Source: an uncultured Collinsella sp.
Lineage (GTDB): Bacteria; Actinomycetota; Coriobacteriia; Coriobacteriales; Coriobacteriaceae
DNA length: 33,315 nucleotides
Reading direction: 5' to 3'
Assembly (NCBI GenBank): GCA_934654515.1
Contig: CAKUGA010000012.1
Location: 1 to 33,315, forward strand
The translations under genes and the position numbers were made by a program. Below the pieces are notes generated by a model. The model did no database searches and was not told where the DNA came from. It saw only the letters and a program-made list of their open reading frames with translations. Positions 21,848 through 28,931 of the stretch are shown here, one piece after another. Each line of letters begins with the position of its first letter. The first letter of the stretch is position 1.

Positions 21848-21904
21848 GTGTACATCAGCCACCAAAAACGACATTTTTCGGCATCTTTGATGGCTGATGT
21901 ACAC
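21848..21904. repeat. 57-nt palindromic element
   Basis: Arms 21848-21866 and 21886-21904 pair at 18 of 19 positions (GTGTACATCAGCCA outermost, TGGCTGATGTACAC at the other end), with a 19-nt centre including ACATTTTTCGG. It has no T-tract and lies 129 nt upstream of the nearest start codon, so it is unlikely to be a simple terminator. Possibly a dispersed palindromic repeat or a binding site. Confidence 0.65.
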
Positions 21905-22061
21905 GTTTTGATTCGGTGATTACATCGATCGGGAAAGTTGTTGCCTTAAGCAAATTAATCATGATGTGCGGGTCGAGAAGGGTTGGCGCCAAAAGAACCC
22001 AACGGCCGTTACGGCTTCGTTAGAAACGCGCCCCACCATGGATGGTGAACCCGAAAGGTAA

Positions 22062-22094
22062 GGCGCGCGGGCACGGTGGGTCGGCCCGCGCGCC
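22062..22094 (+). promoter_or_regulatory. GC-rich leader hairpin before lanF
   Basis: GGCGCGCGGGC (22062-22072) pairs perfectly with GCCCGCGCGCC (22084-22094), 11-nt loop. It ends just before the AGAGAAAGGAT ribosome binding site of the ABC transporter operon and is not followed by T. It may control translation or stability, or be the base of an upstream terminator. Confidence 0.5.
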
Positions 22095-22115
22095 CGGAAG
22101 AGAAAGGATAAACCC

Positions 22116-22844
22116 ATGGGTTATATGCTCGAGACACGCGGGCTCACCAAGCGCTTCGGCCGCGGCGACCAGGCGCAGGACGCCGTGGCCGATGTGAGCC
22201 TTCATATCCGCGAGGGCGAGGTGTACGGGCTGCTCGGTCCCAACGGCGCCGGCAAGTCGACAACGCTTAAGATGATCTGCGGGATGCTGCGGCCGACGGC
22301 CGGGGAGATTCTCTTTGCCGGGCACGCCTGGCGCCGTGAGGACCTCTACGCAATCGGCAGCCTCATCGAGGAGGCGCCGCTCTACCCCAACCTCACCGCG
22401 CGCGAGAACCTGCGCGTGCGCACCACGCTGCTGGGCCTTCCCGAGAGCCGCATAGATGAGGTGCTCGCCGCCGTGGACCTCGCGGACACCGGGAAGAAGC
22501 GCGCCGGGCGCTTCTCGATGGGCATGCGGCAGCGCCTGGGGCTCGCGCTGGCGCTGATCGCCCGGCCACGCCTGCTCGTGCTCGACGAGCCCACCAACGG
22601 CCTCGACCCCATCGGCATCGAGGAGCTGCGCGACCAGATCCGCGGCTTCGCGGCGGCGGGTACGACGGTGATCGTCTCGAGCCACATCCTCTCCGAGGTG
22701 CAGCAGATGGCGGACACCATCGGCATCATCTGCGGGGGGCGCCTCGCCTACGAGGATGCGCTTCGTCCCGGGCAGGACCTCGAGGAACTCTTCATGAGCT
22801 TCTGCCGGGAAGGGCGACGAGCGCGCGGGGAGGTGGCGGCATGA
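22116..22844 (+). CDS. Lantibiotic immunity ABC transporter, ATP-binding subunit (LanF/MutF type)
   Basis: A 242-residue ABC ATPase of the lantibiotic self-protection group. Walker A GPNGAGKST (41-49), signature FSMGMRQR (133-140), Walker B LLVLDEP (153-159), and H-loop H190 (SSHILSE). In the Q-loop position the sequence is LIEEAPLY (83-90): glutamate replaces glutamine, the E-loop variant described for LanF proteins. The GHAWRREDLYAIGSLIE and GLDPIGIEELR blocks are typical of the family. AGAAAGGAT precedes ATG by 6-7 nt. It overlaps the first permease gene by 4 bp (ATGA). It would power removal of lantibiotic from the membrane; the actual substrate is unknown. Confidence 0.88.
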   Translation: MGYMLETRGLTKRFGRGDQAQDAVADVSLHIREGEVYGLLGPNGAGKSTTLKMICGMLRPTAGEILFAGHAWRREDLYAIGSLIEEAPLYPNLTARENLRVRTTLLGLPESRIDEVLAAVDLADTGKKRAGRFSMGMRQRLGLALALIARPRLLVLDEPTNGLDPIGIEELRDQIRGFAAAGTTVIVSSHILSEVQQMADTIGIICGGRLAYEDALRPGQDLEELFMSFCREGRRARGEVAA

Positions 22845-23611
22845 CGGGCGAGAAAGGCGGCCTGCTCGCGGCCCTGCGCGCCGAGGCCCTGAAGTCGCGC
22901 CACGCGGCACCGGTTCGCCTGGCCGTGCTCATGGCGCTGCCGATGCCGCTGCTCGGCGCGATGCCCTACCGGGGCGTGCAGATCTTCAGCGCGTGGAACT
23001 ACTGGTACGCGCTCTTCCTGCCCGTGTGTCTCTCGCTCGTGGTGGCGTGCGTCGCGCGGGCGGACGCTCGCACGCGGATGCGGGGGCTTCTGGGCCTGGG
23101 CTTCCCGCTCGGGCGCGCCTGGTGGGCCAAGGCGCTCTGGTGCCTCGCGCTCTGCACGCTTTCGAACCTCGTGGTCTTCGGCATCTACCTCGCGGGATCG
23201 GCGTTCTCCTCGCAGGGCCTCACGGTCGCGGGCACGCTCACGATGCTCCTCTGCGCGCTCGTCAACACGGTGACCGCGGCGTGGATGATCCCCGCAGGGC
23301 TCTTTCTCACGGCGCGGCTCGGCATGCTCGCGGGCATCTTCTGCCCGCTCGTCGCGCAGCTCGTGGGTGGGTTCGCCTGGTCGTTGGTGCCGCTGCCGCA
23401 GCTCTTTCCGCCGTCGGCGAGCATGGTCATCCCCACGAGCTTCATCCCCGTGCTGCCGAGCGGCGAGCCACTCGCGGCGGACATGGCGCTTGGCGGGGCG
23501 CTCGCGGCGGATGGCATGCTCACGCTGGCGGGCCTTGCGGTCTGCGCGCTCGCGTTCGCCGCGCTCACGGCGGCGGGCGCGGCCTGGTTCGCGCGCTCCG
23601 AGGAGAGGTGA
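22841..23611 (+). CDS. Lantibiotic immunity ABC transporter permease (LanE/MutE type)
   Basis: A 256-residue ABC-2 type permease with about six transmembrane segments. The N-terminal region AEALKSRHAAPVRLAVLMALPM and the IFSAWNYWYALFLPV motif (about 48-62) are characteristic of MutE/EpiE permeases; SASMVIPTSFIPVLPSGEPL lies in the large loop before the last helix. GGGGAGG lies 7 nt before ATG, inside lanF. It pairs with the following permease, and both with the ATPase, to form a LanFE2G-like complex. It overlaps both neighbours by 4 and 1 bases, so the transporter is translated as one unit. Confidence 0.85.
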   Translation: MTGEKGGLLAALRAEALKSRHAAPVRLAVLMALPMPLLGAMPYRGVQIFSAWNYWYALFLPVCLSLVVACVARADARTRMRGLLGLGFPLGRAWWAKALWCLALCTLSNLVVFGIYLAGSAFSSQGLTVAGTLTMLLCALVNTVTAAWMIPAGLFLTARLGMLAGIFCPLVAQLVGGFAWSLVPLPQLFPPSASMVIPTSFIPVLPSGEPLAADMALGGALAADGMLTLAGLAVCALAFAALTAAGAAWFARSEER

Positions 23612-24426
23612 TGGCCATGACACGACTCTCCGACCCGACGCCGCGCATGACTTTCTCGCGGGCCCTGCTCTCCGAGGCCCTGCGCCTGGCGCGCTCCCCG
23701 CTCACGGCGGTGCACCTCGTCTGCGGCCTGGCGGCCGGTATTGCCTGCGGCGAGTACTTCTCCGTAGCCCGATGGGACCCGGCGCTGGGCGCGGACGCCT
23801 ACGTCCAGTTTCTCGGCGCCCTCATGCCGCTCATGTCTGCCATCGTCTGCGGGCTCGCCGTGGACGACGAGCGCGCTGCCGGGCGCCTCGCCAACCTCAC
23901 GGCGGTCCCCTCGCGCGGGCGCGCCGTCGCGGCGAAGCTGCTCGCCCTTGCGGCGCTCGGTGCCGCCGCGCTGGCCGTGGCGCTCGGCGTGTTCGGGGCC
24001 GTGCTCGCCGTCGCTGGGCGCCTGCCGCTCGGGCCCGCTCCGCTTGCGGCCGCCTGGGCGGGCATCGTGCTGAGCAGCCTGCCCCTCTACGCGCTGTGGC
24101 TCGGCGTGGCCCTGCGCCTCGGCCGCAACGCCGCCATCGGCGCCGGCGCGGCGGGTATGCTCCTCGCGTTCTTCTCGGTTGGCGGACTTGCGCACGGCCT
24201 CATGACCGGCGAGCTCACCGGTGCCCTGGCGACGCCCCTGAGCTGGGTGCCGCTCGCCTGGCCCGCGCGCCTGGGGTCGCTCGGGGTGGAGGCCTTCATC
24301 GACGCCGCACGCGCGGCGGGCCCTCTCCTCACGACTGCGCTCGCTAGCCTCGTGCTCACCCTGGCAGCCGACGCCGTCCTTCTCGCCTGGTTCTGCCGCT
24401 TCGAGGACGGGAGGGCAGATGCGTAG
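23611..24426 (+). CDS. Lantibiotic immunity ABC transporter permease (LanG/MutG type)
   Basis: A 271-residue membrane protein of the MutG/LanG group, the second permease of the immunity transporter. The start MAMTRLSDPTPRMTF is followed by SEALRLARSPLTAVHLVCGL, and five more hydrophobic helices; SWVPLAWPARLG precedes the last. ATG 23611 shares a base with the previous stop (TGATG) and has AGGAG 5 nt upstream; the same frame is open far upstream only because of the high GC content. It overlaps the YxeA-like gene by 8 bp. Strong alanine/leucine bias reflects base composition. Confidence 0.82.
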   Translation: MAMTRLSDPTPRMTFSRALLSEALRLARSPLTAVHLVCGLAAGIACGEYFSVARWDPALGADAYVQFLGALMPLMSAIVCGLAVDDERAAGRLANLTAVPSRGRAVAAKLLALAALGAAALAVALGVFGAVLAVAGRLPLGPAPLAAAWAGIVLSSLPLYALWLGVALRLGRNAAIGAGAAGMLLAFFSVGGLAHGLMTGELTGALATPLSWVPLAWPARLGSLGVEAFIDAARAAGPLLTTALASLVLTLAADAVLLAWFCRFEDGRADA

Positions 24427-24820
24427 GAAGCCGCTCGCCGCCGTGCTCGTCCTCCTCTCCGCAGCGCTCGTCCTGGGCGGGAATGCCCTGCTCGACGCCG
24501 GCTGGGGGTCGGCGCTGCGCTCGATCGCCGACCGCGTGCTGCCCAACCCTGAGATCGCCATGTGGGCGCCCGCGCCCGAGCCCGGCAGCCACGCGAGCTC
24601 CTACGCCGACGCCACCGGGGCGGGGGCAAACTACGTCTACCTGGTGGACGCGGCGGACGACAGAGGCAATGTCCGAGAGCTCCAGCTCATCTTCTTCGGG
24701 CGGGAGTCGGACGGCGAGGGCTGGCTCGAGATCGAGGCGCGCGGCGGCTCGGGCGTGCGCTACCGCGCGTGCGACGCGGCCGAGGCACCCGCGGCTGCGC
24801 GCAGGGCTCTGGACCGCTGA
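24419..24820 (+). CDS. YxeA-like (DUF1093) secreted protein
   Basis: A 133-residue protein with an N-terminal hydrophobic export segment (about 5-27: LAAVLVLLSAALVLGGNALL). A small domain follows, with ANYVYLVDAADDRGNVRELQLIFFGRES and GWLEIEARGGSGVRYR; the DUF1093/YxeA pattern (aromatic-D-x-x-G, leucine-rich strand, then a short W-L-E-I strand and a C-terminal P-A-x-A-x-x-A-L) fits. YxeA proteins are of unknown function but are often found beside peptide-antibiotic ABC transporters. GGGAGG precedes ATG by 4 nt within the permease gene. A substrate-sequestering role like LanI is possible, but unlike LanI it has no lipobox. Confidence in the family is moderate. Confidence 0.6.
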   Translation: MRRKPLAAVLVLLSAALVLGGNALLDAGWGSALRSIADRVLPNPEIAMWAPAPEPGSHASSYADATGAGANYVYLVDAADDRGNVRELQLIFFGRESDGEGWLEIEARGGSGVRYRACDAAEAPAAARRALDR

Positions 24821-24838
24821 GCGCGGCGCTAGTACAAT
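24810..24838 (+). promoter_or_regulatory. Possible promoter of the two-component genes
   Basis: TGGACC (24810-24815; 4 of 6) and TACAAT (24833-24838; 5 of 6) with a 17-nt spacer, overlapping the end of the YxeA-like gene. AGGAGGT follows before the response regulator. GC-rich background makes TACAAT stand out. Confidence 0.4.
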
Positions 24839-24865
24839 TCCGACGGGAGTTTCAGGAGGTCGAAC

Positions 24866-25528
24866 ATGGCGAGGATACTGGCAGTGGATGATGAGCGGGC
24901 GATCCTCGACGCGCTCGCGCGCGTCCTCGGCCGCGACGGCCATGAGGTCGTCAGGGCGGCGGACCCGACGGCGGTCCCGGGGATGGACCTCTCGCGCTTC
25001 GACCTCGTGCTCTGCGACGTCATGATGCCGGGGCTCGACGGCTTCGAGCTCGTGCGGCAGATCCGCCCGGACTTCGACGGCCCCATCGTCTTCCTGACCG
25101 CGCGCGTGGCCGAGGAGGATGCCGTGGCCGCCTACGGCCTGGGCGCCGACGACTACGTCCGCAAGCCCTTCGGGGCCGCGGAGCTGCGCGCCAAGGTCGC
25201 GGCCCATCTACGCCGTGAGCGCCGGCCGCGCTCGCACGCCCTCTCCTTCGGGGAGGTGCGGATCGACCTCGGGGCGCGCGGCCTCGCCGTGGGCGGCGAG
25301 GCCGTGCCGCTCACGCCCACCGAGTACGCCATCTGCGAGTACCTCGCCCGCCACCCCGGGCAGGTCATGAGCCGCGCGCAGATCCGCGAGGCGGTGCTCG
25401 GCTGGGAGAGCGACGCCGACGACGCGGCCATATCCATGCAGGTCAGCCGCGCCCGGAGGAAACTCTCCGAGGCCGGCGCCGATCCGATCGCGACCGTCTG
25501 GGGGATGGGGTACAAGTGGCAGCTCTGA
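24866..25528 (+). CDS. OmpR/PhoB-family response regulator
   Basis: A 220-residue regulator. The receiver domain (1-118) has acidic pocket D8-D9, phosphoacceptor D51 (LVLCDVMMP), T78 and K100. The winged-helix domain (about 125-220) has VPLTPTEYAICEYLARHPGQVMSR and ends WGMGYKWQL. It is the partner of the overlapping histidine kinase and, by context, controls the transporter genes upstream in response to a cell-envelope peptide. AGGAGGT lies 5-6 nt before ATG. Direct-repeat binding sites were not recognised upstream of lanF. Confidence 0.92.
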   Translation: MARILAVDDERAILDALARVLGRDGHEVVRAADPTAVPGMDLSRFDLVLCDVMMPGLDGFELVRQIRPDFDGPIVFLTARVAEEDAVAAYGLGADDYVRKPFGAAELRAKVAAHLRRERRPRSHALSFGEVRIDLGARGLAVGGEAVPLTPTEYAICEYLARHPGQVMSRAQIREAVLGWESDADDAAISMQVSRARRKLSEAGADPIATVWGMGYKWQL

Positions 25529-26952
25529 GGACCGGGGCGCGAGGTCGCGGGGGCATGCCGCTCTCCTTCGTCATCGCGCGCTACTTCGCCTACGCGTTCG
25601 CGGCGGTCGCCACGGCGTGGCTCGCCTCGTTCATGGTGCTCTCCGTGGCGATCAACGCGGGCTTCGTCTACGAGGCAAGCTGGGGGCCGGCCAATGCGCG
25701 CGAGGTCGCGGAGGACCTGGCACGCGACGGCGTCTGCGGGCAGCAGGACGTGCCGACGGCGTACCGCTACCTCATCCTGGACAAGGACGGATACGTGCTG
25801 ATGACAGACCTCGAGAGCGCGCGGCTCGAGGACGCTACGGAAATGGCCCGTACGGCACTCGCCGCGGATCCGGGCACAGTGGAGATCGAGGGCGGGGGTT
25901 CGGGCCTCACCTACGCCGCGTTCCCGCTCAAGGGCGGCGGGGCCTGCGCACTCGTCAGCGAGTACCTGCCGCAGTGGGTCTCGCGCGATCTCGCCGGCCT
26001 GCTTCCCAACCCGCAGAACCTCATGCTCGTCTGCGCCACGGCGGGAAGCGCGCTCGCGCTCGCGCTCGTGGCGCGCCGCGCGAGCCGCGTGATCTCGCGC
26101 AAGATGGCGCCGCTCGCGGAGGCGGCGGGGCGCGTCGGCGCGGGGGAGCTCGACTTCGCGGTCGGCAGCACCAACGTGCGCGAGGTGAACGACGTCCTCG
26201 CCGCGATGGACGCCATGCGGGCCTCCCTCGCCGAGTCGCTCGAGGCCCGCTGGGCCGCGGAGCGGGGGCAGCGCGAGCAGGTGGCGTCGCTCGCCCACGA
26301 CCTCAAGACGCCGCTCACCGTGCTGCGCGCCAACGCCGACTTCGTGGCGGAGGAGCTGGAAGACGAGAAAGACGCCGACCTCGCGGCCGCCGCGCGCGAC
26401 ATAGCCGGCGGTGTCGAAAGGCTCGACGGCTACGTGCGCCTGCTCATCGAGGCCTCGCGCGGGTCCGGCGGGGCGGAGAGGGCCCCCATGCGGCCGGCCG
26501 AGCTCTGCGAACAGGTCCTCGCCGAGGCCGCCCAGATCGCCCGGGCGCGAGGCGTGACGCTCGACGCGGCCACGGGCCCCGCTGTCGCGGGCGCGCCCGA
26601 GGCCCCACTCGACCGAACCGCCCTGGCGCGAGCCGCCGCGAACCTCGTGGCCAACGCCGCCGAGCACGCGCGAGCGCGCGTGGCGGTCTCCTGCGACGTC
26701 GCGGGCGGACACCTCGTCATCGAGGTGGCCGACGACGGACCGGGCTTTTCTCCCGCCGCCCTCGAACGCGGCTGCGAGCGCCTCTTCACAGACGACTCCT
26801 CCCGCTCCTCGCGTGACGGAGGCCGCCACTATGGGCTCGGCCTCCACGTCGCCTCCGAGGCCGCGAGCGCCCACGGGGGCTCCGTCTCGCTCGCCAACAG
26901 CCCCTCGGGCGGCGCGGTGGCCACCATCGCGGTCCCCGTGTGCGGGATCTGA
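25516..26952 (+). CDS. Sensor histidine kinase
   Basis: A 478-residue membrane kinase. TM1 (about 24-46), an extracytoplasmic sensor of about 115 residues, TM2 (about 168-186), HAMP-like linker (190-240), and HisKA with phosphoacceptor H261 (SLAHDLKTPLTVLRAN). The HATPase domain has N-box NLVANAAEHA, G1 DDGPGF and G2 HYGLGLHVA. The sensor is too long for the short-loop BceS type, so it probably senses directly. GTG 25516 overlaps the regulator by 13 bp with GATGGGG 5 nt upstream; ATG 25555 is an alternative that would drop 13 residues. A terminator follows at 27063. Confidence 0.9.
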   Translation: MAALRTGARGRGGMPLSFVIARYFAYAFAAVATAWLASFMVLSVAINAGFVYEASWGPANAREVAEDLARDGVCGQQDVPTAYRYLILDKDGYVLMTDLESARLEDATEMARTALAADPGTVEIEGGGSGLTYAAFPLKGGGACALVSEYLPQWVSRDLAGLLPNPQNLMLVCATAGSALALALVARRASRVISRKMAPLAEAAGRVGAGELDFAVGSTNVREVNDVLAAMDAMRASLAESLEARWAAERGQREQVASLAHDLKTPLTVLRANADFVAEELEDEKDADLAAAARDIAGGVERLDGYVRLLIEASRGSGGAERAPMRPAELCEQVLAEAAQIARARGVTLDAATGPAVAGAPEAPLDRTALARAAANLVANAAEHARARVAVSCDVAGGHLVIEVADDGPGFSPAALERGCERLFTDDSSRSSRDGGRHYGLGLHVASEAASAHGGSVSLANSPSGGAVATIAVPVCGI

Positions 26953-27062
26953 GGGCTTCCTCGATGTCTACCTCGACTGCGATATGTCGCTCGCCGAGGC
27001 CGCGACGAGATGGTGTTGCGTCTGCCCCGTTTGGTGCTTCTAGCTCAAATTTGATCTGATGT

Positions 27063-27096
27063 AAGGCCCGTGCAATCCTGCATGGGCCTTTCTTTT
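27063..27096 (+). terminator. Terminator downstream of the kinase gene
   Basis: AAGGCCCGTGCA (27063-27074) pairs with TGCATGGGCCTT (27079-27090), 12 bp with one G-U, loop ATCC, then TCTTTT. It lies 110 nt after the kinase stop and probably ends the transporter and two-component transcripts. Confidence 0.8.
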
Positions 27097-27289
27097 GGCA
27101 ATTGCTCGACCGATTCGTGGCTTGAAACACATATTATCGAGTTAAGGAGACATGGGGTCATACAGCGGCTCTCAGAGCGCCCGCCGCACTCCCCTACTAT
27201 TACCCCTGCGGCGTCCTCGTATAGAGCCCATCCTGTTTGGCGTTTCGTTGCAACAGCCCACTTGTCCACCGATCAAGTGAACTACTGGA

Positions 27290-27373
27290 ATAAATACAGC
27301 GACACGCTTGTTCGTTACAGTCGCTGTATCTGTGTAAATCTCCGTGATAAATACAGCCCGTACTCGACTGTAT
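27290..27373. promoter_or_regulatory. Cluster of TACAG/CTGTA half-sites
   Basis: ATACAGCGAC (27294-27303) and GTCGCTGTAT (27320-27329) form a perfect 10-bp inverted repeat with 16-nt spacer; the second arm overlaps TACAG-TCG-CTGTA (27316-27328). ATACAG (27351-27356) and CTGTAT (27368-27373) form another. ATAAATACAGC occurs twice, 57 nt apart (27290, 27347). It looks like a multi-site operator, but no gene is obviously served. Confidence 0.5.
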
Positions 27374-27487
27374 ACCAGCTACGCGTATGTAGATTCATAT
27401 CGCGTTAATAAATCGGCTCAAGCGTGTGCAAAACGCGCAAGTAGCCGCAAAAGGCGGTTATCGCGTAGGTAGATTTTTGGCACCCTG

Positions 27488-27517
27488 TTGCTTAATTAAA
27501 ATTAAGCAATTGCTTAA
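27488..27517. promoter_or_regulatory. TTGCTTAA palindrome with a third half-site
   Basis: TTGCTTAATT-AA-AATTAAGCAA (27488-27509) is a perfect 10-bp inverted repeat, followed directly by another TTGCTTAA (27510-27517). A related TTGC-C-TTAAGCAA stands at 21941-21953, on the other side of the GC-rich cassette. It resembles the site of a dimeric helix-turn-helix repressor; no cognate gene is seen. Confidence 0.45.
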
Positions 27518-27519
27518 AA

Positions 27520-27550
27520 CAAAAAAGGTCAGACACTAGGTGCCTGACCT
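27520..27550 (-). terminator. Terminator of tRNA-Pro
   Basis: On the - strand AGGTCAGGCAC (27550-27540) pairs with GTGTCTGACCT (27536-27526), 11 bp with one wobble, 3-nt loop, then a T run (27526-27520). It begins 10 nt after the tRNA 3' end. Confidence 0.85.
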
Positions 27551-27559
27551 GCAAACTTC

Positions 27560-27636
<77 letters not shown>

Positions 27637-27678
27637 AAGCTTTTGTTTGTTGCTCTGCTCTCGCTCGCAACAGGGAAT

Positions 27679-27708
27679 ATATTAACCCGAAACTTTGTCC
27701 TTGTGCAA
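27679..27708 (-). promoter_or_regulatory. Possible promoter of tRNA-Pro
   Basis: On the - strand TTGCAC (27708-27703) and TAATAT (27684-27679) with an 18-nt spacer; the -10 ends 42 nt before the tRNA. The -10 match is modest. The tRNA could also be read from coaBC. Confidence 0.35.
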
Positions 27709-27716
27709 GAACTTTT

Positions 27717-28928
27717 TTACAAATTTTGAAGCAAGTCCAAAATTGTATCTGCGAGCTGGGGTTTTGTTAGCACAGGAAGTTCTTGCGTACCCGCTGTACT
27801 CACGATCCAGGCCTTGTTGGTATCGGTTCCAAAGCCCGAATCGGCGCGCGAGACATCGTTGGCGATAATGGCATCGCAACCCTTGCGGGCGAGCTTGCGC
27901 TGTGCGTACTCCACGACGTTATCGGTCTCGGCGGCAAAGCCGATCACGCGGCGCTCGCCCTTCTGGCGCGACAGCTCGGCCAGAATGTCGACGGTCTCGA
28001 CAAGCTCGATACGATCGAGGCGCTCGTTGGCCTTTTTGAGCTTGTGATCCGCAGGGGCGGCAGGCGTGTAGTCGGCGACGGCAGCCGCACAAATGGCCGC
28101 GTCGGCCGTCTGGAAGGCGCTCAGCGCCGCCTGGAGCATCTCTGCGGCGGTCTGCACACGCACGCACTCAACGCCGCGGGGAACATCGAGCGATGTCGGC
28201 CCCAGCACGAGTGTGACGGCAGCGCCGCGGCGTGCGGCCTCCCCCGCCAAGGCGATGCCCATCTTGCCCGACGAACGATTGCCGATAAAGCGCACCGGAT
28301 CGATCGGCTCATGCGTAGGCCCGGCCGTGATGACGATGCGCTTGCCCGCCAGATTCTGCGGGACGGGATTGAGCACCTCACAGATAGCCTCGACGATGTC
28401 CTCGGGCTCGCTCATGCGTCCTGTGTCCACGTCGCCGCAGGCGAGGTAACCGCTGCCCGGGCCCACCACATGGACGCCGCGGTCGCGAAGGGTTGCCATG
28501 TTAGCCTGCGTGGCCGGCGCCTTCCACATGCCGTTGTTCATAGCCGGCGCGATCACGATCGGTCGCGGCGTGGCGAGCAGCGTGGTGGAAATGAGGTCGT
28601 CGGCGATGCCGTTGGCCATCTTGGCGATGATATTGGCCGTTGCGGGCGCCACGACCACCAGGTCGGGCTCTTGAGCGAGCGAGATGTGGTGAATGGGGTC
28701 GGACGGGTCGTCGAACAGGCCCACCGCGACCGGCTCGTTGGTGAGCGCGCGGAAGGTAAGCGGCCCCACGAACTCCGTGGCATGCTCGCTCATGACAACC
28801 TTGACGCGTGCGCCGCGCTTTTGCAGCAGACGCACGATATTGCACGACTTATAGGCGGCGATCCCGCCGGTAATGCCCAGCAGGATCGTTTTTCCCTCAA
28901 GTTGCATTGAATTGTTAGGAGCCGCCAT
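27717..28928 (-). CDS. coaBC: Bifunctional phosphopantothenoylcysteine decarboxylase / phosphopantothenate--cysteine ligase
   Basis: A 403-residue CoaBC (Dfp), performing two consecutive steps of coenzyme A synthesis. The flavin-dependent CoaC half (1-185) has GITGGIAAYK, active-site H81 (IHHISLA), PAMNNGMW (128-135) and C164 in GSGYLACGDVDTGRM. The CoaB half (from about 190) has ITAGPTHEPIDPVRFIGNRSSGKMG, the AAVADYTP block and HKLKK. ATG 28928 begins 3 nt after the previous stop, with AAGGA in the end of that gene; an in-frame ATG 7 codons later is a weaker alternative. It is the last protein gene of the gpsA operon. Confidence 0.95.
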   Translation of the reverse strand: MAAPNNSMQLEGKTILLGITGGIAAYKSCNIVRLLQKRGARVKVVMSEHATEFVGPLTFRALTNEPVAVGLFDDPSDPIHHISLAQEPDLVVVAPATANIIAKMANGIADDLISTTLLATPRPIVIAPAMNNGMWKAPATQANMATLRDRGVHVVGPGSGYLACGDVDTGRMSEPEDIVEAICEVLNPVPQNLAGKRIVITAGPTHEPIDPVRFIGNRSSGKMGIALAGEAARRGAAVTLVLGPTSLDVPRGVECVRVQTAAEMLQAALSAFQTADAAICAAAVADYTPAAPADHKLKKANERLDRIELVETVDILAELSRQKGERRVIGFAAETDNVVEYAQRKLARKGCDAIIANDVSRADSGFGTDTNKAWIVSTAGTQELPVLTKPQLADTILDLLQNL

Positions 28929-28931
28929 CGT

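Larger units (their letters stand above)
21720..22115. other. Intergenic region at the left edge of the GC-rich cassette
   Basis: 396 nt between divergent pgsA-like and lanF genes. It holds a 57-nt palindrome (21848-21904), a short palindrome TTGC-C-TTAAGCAA (21941-21953), CACCAT-GG-ATGGTG (22034-22047) and a GC-rich leader hairpin (22062-22094). No convincing gene or promoter is seen. Base composition shifts to GC-rich near 22020. Confidence 0.7.
26953..27559. other. Non-coding region between the kinase gene and tRNA-Pro
   Basis: About 600 nt. GC-rich up to about 27040, then distinctly AT-richer. It holds a terminator (27063-27096), TACAG/CTGTA palindromes (27290-27373), TTGCTTAA palindromes (27488-27517) and the tRNA terminator. 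Small open frames on both strands (a 42-codon one from 27152 on +, a 74-codon one from 27269 on -) lack good ribosome binding sites and family resemblance; I do not call them genes. Confidence 0.6.

Noticed and set aside
21960..22050. Remnant of an integrase (reading PNGRYGF near 21999-22020)
   Set aside because: The frame is under 30 codons between stops and the similarity is a short chance-level match.
22020..22910. 296-codon open frame on the - strand over lanF
   Set aside because: Composition-driven, no motifs; lanF on + is clear.
22993..23610. Extension of the LanG frame upstream through LanE
   Set aside because: The extra 206 codons are an arginine/alanine-rich out-of-frame reading of the LanE gene; the true start is the coupled ATG at 23611.
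25153..26874. 573-codon open frame on the - strand across the response regulator and kinase genes
   Set aside because: High GC content removes stops from this frame. It is rich in R, G, H and A with no domain pattern, and the + strand genes have clear motifs.
27045..27408. Small open frames (112 codons on +, 74 codons on -) after the kinase gene
   Set aside because: They cover a terminator and palindromes, lack good ribosome binding sites, and I recognise no family; kept only as a note in the interval entry and finding.
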